Assembly (NCBI RefSeq): GCF_016801865.2
Contig: NC_068938.1
Coordinates: forward strand, 136,070,998 to 136,134,997
Direction of reading: 5' to 3'
Length of the DNA stretch: 64,000 bases
DNA from: Culex pipiens pallens
Lineage: Eukaryota; Arthropoda; Insecta; Diptera; Culicidae
Each line of letters starts with the position of its first letter. The first letter of the stretch is position 1. Position numbers and translations under genes: made by a program. This document shows, in pieces, positions 21,201 through 30,100 of this stretch. Below the pieces are notes generated by a model, which saw nothing but the letters and a program-made list of their open reading frames with translations, had not been told where the DNA came from and did no database searches.

Positions 21201-22899
21201 TCTTCTTTCGTCTTTAATTTTTTTTTTGAATCATTAAAAGTTTAATTAAACATTTTTTTTAGAAAATTTTAAATGTCTTTTTTTTTAGTTTTTGAAAATG
21301 TTGAAATTTTTTAATTTTTTGATATTTTTAAAACTTTTGAAAGTTAAAAAAAATGTTTTTTTTAAATTGTTTGAAATTAAAAATAAATTAATTTAGATTT
21401 TTTAATTTTGACGTAGATTTTTTCAAATATTCCGTTTAAATAGAAAAATATTCAAAAATTGTATTACAAATTACGATCTTAATTTCTCGATCCACGATCG
21501 AGATTCCTCAACAGTAAAATTACGATCGTAATTTCTCGATGGTAAGTCGTAATTTTTCGATGGTAAATTGTAATCTTGCTAAGAGAAATCTCGATCGTGA
21601 GTCGAGAAACTACGATCGAATGCAATAATCCACGAAAAACTTTTCACGACCGCGCACCCCGATCAAAATAAATCCCATGGCTAATAAGACTTAAAAAAAA
21701 AAACTCCGGATTTATTATATCTAGAGCAAATTTTCAAAACAAGTCATGGGTTTCCTTTGCAGATAGGACCTTTTGAAAATTTAATCTAGATATAAAGGGA
21801 AATGTCAAAAATCTTTCTCGAGGATTTTTAGTTTTGTAAATGGTAATAGGATGGTAGAACGACGAAGTTGACTTCATAGCTGTCGGCCACCATAGGGACG
21901 TGGCGTTACATCGTGCTGCCATCTGGTTTTTTTAAGTGCAAGAGTGGAAAAGTGCTGAGTCATCGTCTAAAAATAGACGGCGTCCTATCTCGCCCAGCAA
22001 AATTAAGTCGATAAAGTAGTCGGTTTCGATGAGAAAAAGTGGAAAACGTGGTCTAAAAATAGCGACGCCATCCCCCTATTGCTAGTACCAACCACTAGTG
22101 TCTTCCTTTTTATCTACAAGGACTTCGCTGCCCTGGGCGACGGCACCGGATACCCATATTTACACTTAGAATTTTAGAGCGCCCGCCGCGGGATTCGAAC
22201 CAGCAACCTCTGTATTGTGAGTCCAGTGCGCGGTCTGATTGATCCACACGGGCGGGACGATAGAATGGTATTTGAAAAGATCGCCGGGTAACCGATCTTT
22301 GCTGGCGGCCCTGTTGTTCTGCTCCCTCTTCACCGTTTCCAGATAAACTGCTGTTACCTATTTAAAACCTCGCATTTAAAACCTTCTTTAGCTTCGCGTA
22401 GATCGCTTCCTTTTCGGCAGCAGATGATGTACGTTAAAATTGTGATAATTGAAGAAACGGTCTTCAATCCTCAATCCACATATCCAGACGTGGATCGACC
22501 CAAACAACTTGCAGCAGATGTGCAAAGAACGTTTTTTTAGTATTTTTTTTTAGATTTTGCTTAAAATTATCTTCTTTTCCAAACTTTTAGGCCGTTCCCG
22601 AGCCCCGCGGCCCTCCACCTCCGCCACCGCGCTGCGACGTGTACGATCTGGACGTGGTGGCCACCAGCAACAACAAACCCGCTCCTCCTCCCACCACCAC
22701 AACAACGAAATCATCTCCTCCCGGCGGCGGAAACAGCGGTGGCAGCTCGGGTGCAGGTTCACCCCAGGGCGGCGGCGTATCAGCGGGTGGTCCGCCCAAA
22801 ACCAATCCTCCTCCGTTGCCGGTTCGCCGCGGCGTTCCTCCCCCGATACCAAATCGAAGCGCCGGCGCTCCGCCGCTGCCAGCCCGACCGAACCAGTAA
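4168..22899 (+). CDS. Synj: Synaptojanin (polyphosphoinositide phosphatase), 6 coding exons
   Basis: Predicted join: 4168-4294, 11160-12581, 12639-12821, 16780-16891, 16954-18505, 22591-22899. This sums to 3705 nt, 1234 aa, with every junction GT/AG and in phase. Known for the family: it dephosphorylates PI(4,5)P2 and PI4P on endocytic membranes and uncoats clathrin vesicles at synapses. Seen: the N-terminal Sac domain has its CX5R(T) catalytic motif at C394-R400 (CLDCLDRTN). The inositol 5-phosphatase domain (~530-860) has WCGDFNYR near 738 and PAWTDRVLW near 814-820. An RRM-like segment spans ~886-974. The Pro-rich tail has PPPPPP and PPLPARP SH3-ligand-like motifs. Length fits insect synaptojanin. 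ATG 4168 is followed two codons later by a second ATG (4174). Introns 1, 3 and 5 are large and full of transposons. Confidence 0.96.
4295..4571. other. Start of synaptojanin intron 1, no feature seen
   Basis: Begins with the GTGAGT donor. I see no repeat or gene up to the hAT element. Confidence 0.5.
4580..6483. mobile_element. hAT-type foldback transposon with ~660-bp arms
   Basis: Ends are CAGTGCTGTTAAACG and its reverse complement, and an 8-bp TCAAACGG repeat (4572-4579, 6484-6491) flanks it. CAGTG ends with an 8-bp TSD are the hAT signature. The arms (4580-5240, 5800-6483) are near-perfect inverted copies, with outer GTTAACG-rich subrepeats. The ~560-bp loop (5240-5800) is unique and includes two short open stretches (to 5532 and 5568-5750). 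No transposase is recognisable, so the element is non-autonomous. Confidence 0.85.
6750..7181. mobile_element. MITE with CTGCCGTTCTACGCATAATTG ends (first 20 bases diagnostic)
   Basis: TIRs CTGCCGTTCTACGCATAATT and AATTATGCTTAGAACGGCAG bound a 432-bp element. A TA dinucleotide precedes it and a diverged 2-bp site follows. It splits the TIR of the Tc1-like element at 6742-9204. A related element lies at 36164-36412. Confidence 0.75.
7224..7924. mobile_element. Foldback MITE with TA target duplication
   Basis: Perfect TIRs (GCGTGGCTCACGGATATATG and reverse complement), flanked by TA at 7222-7223 and 7925-7926. Long internal arms pair 7224-7570 with 7590-7924 around a short T-rich loop. Inserted in the left arm of 6742-9204. 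Confidence 0.82.
9241..9483 (-). mobile_element. tRNA-derived SINE (short form)
   Basis: Flanked by an 11-bp AGCCATCAAAT repeat (9230-9240, 9484-9494). Read on the minus strand it starts with a tRNA-like head (9400-9483) with B box GGTTCGAATCC and acceptor-like CCGCCCG/CGGGCG pairing. A ~150-bp unrelated body ends near GTCAACTTCGTTTTC. A longer relative lies at 21857-22258. It is not a functional tRNA: it sits in a retroposed unit with a TSD. Confidence 0.8.
9495..11100. repeat. AT-rich intron sequence with fragments of a foldback family
   Basis: 9600-10380 and 10440-10800 contain phrases (GGTGTCTTCGGCAAAGTTGT; CAGCAACTAAGGG reversed) that recur at 33230-33370, 43037-43300 and 44390-45158. 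This marks degraded copies of the foldback family seen intact-ish at 43037-45158. No gene seen. Confidence 0.5.
11160..12581 (+). CDS. Synj: Synaptojanin coding exon 2 (Sac phosphatase domain)
   Basis: Acceptor CTCCTCCCACAG ends at 11159; donor GTGAGT at 12582. Carries nearly the whole Sac domain, including CLDCLDRTN with its first catalytic-motif cysteine codon at 12212-12214. Confidence 0.95.
12639..12821 (+). CDS. Synj: Synaptojanin coding exon 3 (start of 5-phosphatase)
   Basis: Acceptor TTCTTTTTAG at 12638; donor GTGAGT at 12822. Encodes APTPVLREMC... to ...LLDCHRLARSR, including RVACGTYNVNGGK, the first conserved strand of the inositol 5-phosphatase domain. The intron before it is only 57 bp. 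Confidence 0.93.
13094..13711. mobile_element. piggyBac-like MITE, copy A
   Basis: TTAA at 13090-13093 and 13712-13715 flanks a 618-bp element. Its ends CCCTCTACTGCCCAA / TTGGGTTGTAGAGGG are inverted. TTAA target plus CCCT-type ends is the piggyBac hallmark. An inverted copy ~615 bp long lies at 37413-38027. No transposase ORF. It lies in synaptojanin intron 3. Confidence 0.85.
13805..13973. mobile_element. Short MITE-like inverted repeat
   Basis: Imperfect ends GGAGCCATTACACTACCGCA and GTTTGCCGTTGTGTAATATC pair over about 50 bp around a short centre. TSD unclear. Confidence 0.5.
14236..15243 (+). mobile_element. Non-coding retroposon copy 3 with poly(A) tail
   Basis: A 23-bp direct repeat (14213-14235, 15244-15266; core CAAAGCATAAGAATTTTT) flanks it. 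It begins CCCTGGGCCTTG like the copies at 51 and 27812, and ends with ~27 A (15217-15243). It shares ~1 kb with copy 1 up to the GGTTT...ACATC region, then has its own 3' end before the tail. No long ORF. Poly(A) plus a long TSD shows retroposition by LINE machinery. Confidence 0.82.
15267..16770. other. AT-rich end of synaptojanin intron 3, nothing recognised
   Basis: Long T-runs and degenerate GAATTTT words. No repeat boundary or ORF that I would defend. Confidence 0.5.
16780..16891 (+). CDS. Synj: Synaptojanin coding exon 4
   Basis: Acceptor CGCTTTCAG at 16779; donor GTGGGC at 16892. Encodes SLVDVSHPEDTNEPPIDIFA followed by VGFQEIVDL, a conserved 5-phosphatase motif (FQEIV). Confidence 0.92.
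16954..18505 (+). CDS. Synj: Synaptojanin coding exon 5 (5-phosphatase core, RRM, Pro-rich)
   Basis: Acceptor CATTCCCCAG at 16953; donor GTGAGT at 18506. Holds WCGDFNYR and PAWTDRVLW, the RRM-like region (GTILIQAANP ... NLTIKLKTENW) and a Pro/Gln/His-rich stretch. Reading through the donor would add 17 codons before a stop at 18556, a possible but unproven short isoform. Confidence 0.94.
18560..19360. other. Start of synaptojanin intron 5, nothing clear
   Basis: AT-rich. A phrase with CCCATATG and AAACAGCAAACCGAGAAAAACG near 18830-18860 resembles the middle of the MITE at 36164-36412, so a degraded relative is possible. Confidence 0.4.
19364..19800. repeat. Inverted repeat with ~103-bp arms
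   Basis: Arms 19364-19466 and 19698-19800 are near-perfect inverted copies (TCCGCGCCATTTCATCCGAT and its complement). No TSD determined. A foldback element or its remnant. Confidence 0.65.
20195..20773. mobile_element. TIR element, copy A
   Basis: Ends TCGACGTTAACATTTCAAAA and TTTTTGAAATGTTGGCGTCGA are inverted. A ~580-bp copy lies inverted at 46524-47103 in the LSD1 intron. No ORF. Confidence 0.75.
20924..21634. mobile_element. AT-rich TIR element with ~65-bp ends
   Basis: Ends share ATTATTGCATTCGATCGTA and CTCGACTCACGATCGAGA in inverse order. The centre is almost pure A/T. Additional TCTCGAT/ATCGAGA subrepeats lie at 21480-21600. Confidence 0.65.
21719..21791. repeat. ~73-bp mini inverted repeat, copy A
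   Basis: GCAAATTTTCAAAACAAGTC ... CCTTTTGAAAATTTAATCTA, matched by 46374-46441 in another gene with a nearly identical centre (CATGGGTTTCCT.TGCAGATA). Confidence 0.55.
21857..22258 (-). mobile_element. tRNA-derived SINE (long form)
   Basis: Same tRNA-like head (22180-22258, minus strand) and same tail as 9241-9483, but with ~150 extra bp in the body (about 21890-22075). Flanked by an imperfect 12-bp repeat (AATAGGATGGTA / GATAGAATGGTA). Confidence 0.72.
22591..22899 (+). CDS. Synj: Synaptojanin coding exon 6 (C-terminal Pro-rich tail)
   Basis: Acceptor CCAAACTTTTAG at 22590, phase 0. Encodes AVPEPRGPPPPPPRCDVYDL ... PPLPARPNQ and a TAA stop. Strongly Pro/Gly/Thr-rich, as in synaptojanin tails that bind SH3 partners such as endophilin. 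Confidence 0.9.
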   Translation, partial: AVPEPRGPPPPPPRCDVYDLDVVATSNNKPAPPPTTTTTKSSPPGGGNSGGSSGAGSPQGGGVSAGGPPKTNPPPLPVRRGVPPPIPNRSAGAPPLPARPNQ

Positions 22900-23735
22900 G
22901 CGAGACACGTTGTGCTGTTATTCTCTCGGTATCTATATTGCAAATTACAATAGAAGGTAAAACGTATATCAAACGAAGAGAATCTTTACCAGTAGAAACA
23001 AGTTAGAGGACTCTAATCGTAAAAACAGAAACAATTATTAGCGCGAGCAGAACTAAGCTATACAACACTATCCTAATCAAACACACAAAAAAAAACTCAA
23101 ACTCACTGTGAAATTGTGCATGTTACATGTTGAATTAAGAAGGCATTGCATAACAAAAACAAACTAAACATTCCACTATTCTCAGAAAAACAATTCGTTG
23201 GCCGCTTCAATCATTGTGTATATTTATTTAAATTATTGGCCAATTTCAAGAGAAAACAAAGCGCGTTCGCTGTTTCAATTGTAAAAAGTAGTTTTAGGCA
23301 AGCAAAATTCCTTACATCAAGATGTATAATTGAAGTAATTAAAAGTTTACCGTCGTTGTTGTATTGTGAATTAATAAAAACGCAAAACTGTAATTGTTAA
23401 CCGAATTGTTTCCTTTCTTTTCTTTGTTCGCATACGACGCGCATGGAATGTGACATTCAGTATCTCGAATTAAATGAAAAAACAAAAACAAGACATGATA
23501 CAATAGCTATTACCGCGTAATAAGCAATGTTTTTACTGCTCGTGTATGGAAAATATTTACATTTAAACGAAACAAACAGAAAAAAAAAGTTATAGTGAAA
23601 CAAACAAAACACAGAAAAAAGGGTACTGCTGCAATAGAGGAAATAATCTAAACAAGAAAGTTGATCAATTTAATCATGAATTATATTATATAGAGCAAGA
23701 GCAAAAAACCAATAAATATTAGACAAAAAAATAAT
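22900..23735 (+). other. Synaptojanin 3' UTR with poly(A) signals
   Basis: AT-rich non-coding sequence after the stop, with an upstream AATAAA near 23374 and a distal AATAAA at 23711-23716. No ORF of note. Transcript end is inferred at about 23735. Confidence 0.6.
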
Positions 23736-23750
23736 AATCTCAAAACTGTT

Positions 23751-24120
23751 TTATTCACAATCAACTTCCTCCTCCATCACGATACACTCCTCCTCAACAA
23801 CCTCCATCGTTCCATGCACATCCCGCAGATGCTCCTTCAGCGCGGCAGCGCGTCCATAAACGGCGCCACAAATGCCACACCCGTGACTTGCTTTACCACC
23901 GCCGCTTCCATGATGAACCTGCTCCACGTGTTTCCGCGCCTGATAGAGTGAACCAAAGGGGCGACCACACTCACCGCAGGGAAAGGGCTTGGTGTGGGTT
24001 TTCCGGTGGCCGTGCAGGGAAACGGCCGTTTTGAACGCCTTCGGGCAAAGTGGACACTGGTAGGGACGGGCGTCCGAGTGCGTTTTCAGGTGGTGGTTGT
24101 AGACGGACGGGATTTTGAAG
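23751..24120 (-). CDS. Zinc-finger gene, last coding exon
   Basis: Acceptor TTCACCATTCACAG precedes 24120. Encodes the second half of one finger and three more, ending ...EEEVDCE. The TAA stop (23753-23751) is itself part of an AATAAA poly(A) signal (23755-23750), so the 3' UTR is minimal. Confidence 0.88.
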
Positions 24121-27100
24121 CTGTGAATGGTGAAAAAAATCTTTTAAAATATTGAATCCATAATATTTTTTTTTTAATTTTAATTATTTTTGTTTATATT
24201 TATAAGGGAACCAAATATGAAAACAGATGAGGGGATAAAAAATATGTTTTTTTCCAAAAACTTTTTCTATCTAGGTTTAAGTGCAACCAGCTAAAAACAA
24301 TTTGAAGTGCATTCTCCTGAGTTTATAATCATTTTTAATGCGTTTTAGTTTATGGGTTACATACATGTAAATCGGCAAAAATGTCTGAAGTTGATATGGC
24401 ATTGAAATATACATTTTAATCTATAAACAAAACAATTTTGAAAACATTGGGTTGTATCATTGCCGAGAGATAGCTATTTTAAGCTAGCAGTTTCAAAAAA
24501 CGGGTGCCACGATATCTCAACACTGTTTTGACCAAATCGGCTCAAAATTTTGGTGAAGACTCGTTTAACCGATCCCGTGTGCATGACGAAGGCCGATTTT
24601 CAAAAAAAAAATTTTTTTTGTTTTTCATATAAAAAATCGTCAGTTTTCGATTTTTGTAATTTTTTAAAAAGCTAAATTTATAAATCGGGCTTCGTCATGC
24701 ACACGGGATATGTCTTGAGAGTCTTCACCCCAAATTTCAGCCAATTTGGTCCATCCCATCTCGAGATATCGTGGCACCCGTAAATCAACTCAGTGTTTAG
24801 AGAAAAGCGCTCACAAAGTTTGACAGTCCGCTTTGCGCATGGCAAAACTTTCGTTTCGTTTTCGTTTTACGGAGCAAGGTGGGGGACGCGGCCTCAAGTC
24901 AATCCAAGTCCGGTTTCTTCGCAATTCGCAATTTTCAGTGTAAGAACGGGCCTTGACCGATCTTATGCACCAGGTTCCCGACGAACACGCACTGCCCTTA
25001 CACCTACATCTCACCCTTGCTCTGAGTCAGTACGAGCAGCACGCTAGAACACGCTTTGAGTGTTCGTGCCAGGCATGCACACCTTCTTTTCCGGTTACGC
25101 ATTTTAACTCGGCCGGGGGTGGTACATTACGTAGGGTTTGATGTAAGTATAAGCGCCTAACCATTTATAGTGTGCCTATCAACTTTCATTAAAGCAAAAA
25201 CTGTTTTATTTTTAGTTTGAATTCAAAAACTAGTTGTTATTTTACTGTGCATTGTTTTTCTCCTGAAGTCTTTCCTAGTGTTGAGTCGTGTTTATATGTT
25301 GCTATTTCTTTTGTCGCGGTGTTTTGTTACAATTTTTTGGACCTAAGCATGTTATTCAAAAGTTTACCAAAAGTACAATAGTAATATTTGTTTTAATCAT
25401 TTAATCATTCCATAAATTGAGTAAGGGCTCAAACCTCACTTGTTTGAAAAAAAGGGTGAAGATTGAAAACAATAGACGGTAAAAGAGAATATATTTTATA
25501 AAAATCAAGAATCAATAGTAAGAGAAGGATGAGTGTATTTTAAAGAATAAAAATGAGAAACTGGATGTATTAGATGTAAAATTAGACAATTGTTAATAAA
25601 AACAGATACAAAACAAGCTTAGATTATAGTAGATAGATAAAGAATTATTCAAGTAAATAAATTCGCAAAAAAATCAAAAAAGGTTAGGCAAATGATAAAT
25701 AGACTTGATATTACTAGTACATTTAGGAAAAGTATATTTTTAAGAAAAAACTAAGTTTGTTACAGCAGTATCAATTGGTAAAAAATAGTGGAAAAGCTTT
25801 GAGAGATAAGAGAATCAAAAGTTAGTAAAATCAAAATCAAATGATGAATATGAAATAGAAGAATCAGTGAAGAAGTGAGAATCAGTAGAGCAAAATAAAA
25901 ATAAGAGATAGGTGGTAGCTGAGAATGAAGAGAAGAGAAACCCCGTTGTGCGATGTTTCAGGTACATCCACAGCAGTTGACTCAACATACTGCGAATCAA
26001 AACAATACCGTCTACAATCACAAATGACATCCCTTTCCCACATTGTCGCGCCCCTTTCTTTTAGCCGTCTCGACTCTGACCCGCGGTGGTCAAAGGTTTA
26101 CGATCCGTTTCCACAGGCCACCAGCTAGGTCATCATGAAAACCAAGCCAACGTGGAGGTAAGAAAATAGGACACTCGCAAGGAACCAGAGCTATACTGTT
26201 CTGATCAAGATAATTCGGATGATCTAACAGAACTACGGATGTAGTTAGTTACGCTCCTTCCAGGATGTTCCTTACGTGGACGTCAACCGAAGAGCACGCA
26301 ACAAGGTCAGTGCCATTGCATGCTCTTAGGTATCAATCCTTAGCCTGCAAGTCAATCCAAGTCCGGTTTCTTGTGGAAAAAAGGGTAGTGGCCGAACTAG
26401 TATTGCATACAAAATGAACACCACCGGAAGATATAGTGGATCGGGAGGGGGAAGGTGAAAGAAAATTAGTGTAGGTGTGAGTAGTAAGAACTTGGATTGA
26501 TTGATCGGTTACGTTTATCTAAATTTAAAACCTAATAAAGGAACTCTAAAGTAGTTATTCAAACAAAAAGGCCTGGAAGAAAATACAAAGAAACTCTATT
26601 ATTCATTCTAACTCTAAATGGAATCAAAAAATCGCACTGGAAAACGAAAGATGAAATAACTTGTTTATGGAATACAAATCTTGATGTTGAAACCTCTAAA
26701 CGGGGTCCCCGTCTTGTCACGTCCGTCAGTAGTATTGTCGTACATTACACCTAGAAGCATTTCTGCCAAAACCTTAACTAAACTATCTGAAATAACATTA
26801 ATCTTAAATCCCCATAATTTTTAGTAACAAAGCTAAACATTCCTTTATCTTGCCTTTATTCCTGACTTGCCGCTTCCAAAACCAATAAACATAAATGAAC
26901 AGTTCATATTTTATAAGTTAAACAGGCGTCGTGAATGAGAAAATAGACATCCATTTCGTGCCTTCCATTTCATTAGGGCACACAACTCATGTAAACAAGA
27001 GTGTAACTCTCTCACACCTTATGAAAACTATCATTTAAGTGAAAGGGACACACTCCTGCTCACAAAACCCATGCGCCCTTTTGAAATGTTAGGCTACATT

Positions 27101-30100
27101 TGATCGTCAAAACTCCGTCAAAACCGTTAGTTCAACAGATTAACGAATTTTGTCCGATATCATTTCATTATTGATTGATCGAGATGCTATGGCAACTTTG
27201 ACAAATCAGAACAGTACTCAACATAAATGAAAATTAACGATTCTAGCTGTATTACTTGCCCCGCTAACTGTCTAATGTAATTCTGATTATTGTTATCTTT
27301 AATCTAATTCCTGATTTACAAAATGTTAAATCTTCAAAGACCCTATTTTAATTTTAATTTGGAATTCGAATGAGAAACTATTTTTTTGAAAACAAAGTCC
27401 TAACCTAACTCCCACATTCGATAGGGGAAAAGTCACATATGTAGCGGTTTGTTGTACATTTGTGATATTTCCACTATCGGAGAACCTCTTGGTCTCGACG
27501 CCAGCTTAACTCACCAGCAGTCGCGTTAGTATTCATTGTACACACGTTGTAAGGACACTTTAAGAGTGTCCATAATACGCGACTTCCAGATGGTTAAGCC
27601 AAAAGACATCGATAAGCCTTGGTGCTACGGCAAAGCGGGTTCACTTCAGCATGGAACGATATCCATTGTGTTAATAAAATGGAAGTTTTAACAGTATTTG
27701 GAACAATACAATTAAACCCTCAATTTCATTACCATGACGGATCTATCCATGCCCCTTGACAAAATGAGTACTATAACGATTTATATAATACTCCCCTGGC
27801 AAGGCCCAAGGACTTTGCGCATGGCAAAACTTTGAAATTAAATTGTCTCTTACACAGTTAAATCATGAAATATGTTCATGAAACTTTCAGGAGTGATTTA
27901 ATGTCATCTTTTTGGAGGATTTAATAAATTTTCTGAACTATGAAATTTTGTGATTTTCTACATGTATGTAACCCCTTAATTCAAAAATATTTCGATTTTT
28001 TGTAAATTTTCGTTTACAGTCCAAACTTGATTATCCGAAAGTTTTGAAAAAAAAATCACTTCGGATAATCGAGTCACGATTTTTTTTTTGTTCTCATATT
28101 TTTGATTGTCGAGACTAAGTATGATCCCTAAACTTACTTTAGCGTAGTTTAGAATATTTAAATCCAAGATGGCGGCCAAAAAGGCGGTGCTGAAATATTG
28201 AAACAATGAATTTTGTAATTTAACAATTCAAATTAGACTAAAATGCGGTCGCAGATCTTGATTTTTATGTTGGAAGTATAAGAAAATAAAAAAACGGATT
28301 TTTTTTTATTCATGATTCAATTATCTGGAGTTCCATACAAACCTTCGAATAATCGAACTTTGGATAATCGAAACTTCGGATAATCGAGGCTTCAGATAAT
28401 CTAGTCTGGACAGAATGTTTTTTGAAAACTAATTATTGCAAACCGACTGTTCTGCTGTATACAGTCCAGACTCGATAAACCGAAGCCTCGATTATCTGAA
28501 GTTTCGATTATCCGAAGTTCGATTATCCAAAGGTTTGTATGGGACTTCGGATAATCGAATCACGAACAAAAAAAAAACGTTTTTTTATTTTCTTATACTT
28601 TCAAAATAAAAATCAAGTTCTGCGACCCCATTTTAGTCAAATTTGAATAGCCAAACTGTCCACGTGGTTTATGGATGGTCCCTAAAACAATTTTCATAAA
28701 TTTTCGCATTGATGTGTTGAAATGCTGGCTTATTAATTAAATTTTTGTATTTTTGTATTCTTTCGCAAAATAAAAAAAAAACAATAATTCAAAATTTATT
28801 TTTGTGTTAAATTATGTTTATTTTACTTGACAGAATTTTTATCTATTTGATTTGTTGAAGATTTTTTTAAAAATGATTTAAAACCTTTTTATTTATCTTT
28901 AATTTTGAATTGTTTGTTTTTTATTTGTTCTTTTTTTATTTTTATTTTTTTGCCTTTCTTACAAAGAAAGGTTTAAGGTTTGCTTTTGGAAAAACGCTTT
29001 TTTCAGAAATCTTAAAAAATCGTGCACGGCGAGGATTCGTCCCAGGAAAAAATCCTATTACTAAATTGAAGGTTTAGATGCGCTCTTTCGATTGAATTTT
29101 GGCCCGAAACCCGGAACTCAAAGTCTGATTTTTGAGAGCTCTTTTTCTGAAATACATGAGCGATGTCTGTATCCGCTCTTAAAAATTTGTGTCTTCCATC
29201 ACTGGAAAACCGCTCGTAGAACCCACAATTTTCATAAGTCAGATCTGTAGCCGTGGGGTCGGAGACGAACATTTTATTTTTCGATTCACAATTTTCGACC
29301 AGTAATTGTGATCAAAGCCATTTTTAGAGGTATTTTTTGGACTATTTTACAGATAACACTATCAAATTAAAATAATTCAGTTTCAAACAAAAAGCCATTC
29401 GAAAGAGCGAGTTGTGGCGCTTTAACCACGGCAAATAGTGTCCTGGGCATCTGTGGAAATACAATGTCCCATCCCCGAGGGTCCCGGAGCACCAAAACTT
29501 CTTAGCATGGTTGCTCCCAACGATTCGTAACTCAAACAAACAGGAACGTGAGCGGGGGATCCCCACGTTTCTTCCTCCCCTGTAGATTCAGAACTGTATT
29601 GCTGTTTGAACATTCGTGTTCAAACTCAATCCAATTCAACGAATCATCTTTGCGGTTAACTTTACGCAGTAGGCCTGGCCGCTTTAACGTTTGTGATGTT
29701 TCAAAGCAATTTATTGCATTGGGGCACTGCAATTGTTAATAATGACAAGAGGATGCTAGGCGTTAATCAACCTAAGGCATTTTCCAGGATGCCCTCGAAA
29801 GACTGGCTGCGCTAGGGTTAGATTAGATTAGATTAGAAACAAAAAGCCATTCGAAAACATGCGCCATAAACTGCTTGGGCCCAAAATTTGAAGCATTTCC
29901 AAAATGTATTTCCAGAGATATAGCCATTTTCGTGTTATTTTTACCCTATTTTTTCCTATTAAATTTTTGGATTTATACAAAATCATATACTGAACATCAA
30001 ATTCGAAGTCCCGGGTCGTTCTCGCTCGAAAGCTCGACAAGTCGTCAAGTCGACAAGTTTACGCTTGCGCGTTTTACGTTGCGCGTGACAGTGTTCTTTC

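Noticed and set aside
22587..22943. Gly-rich minus-strand ORF
   Set aside because: Antisense of the proline-rich synaptojanin tail.
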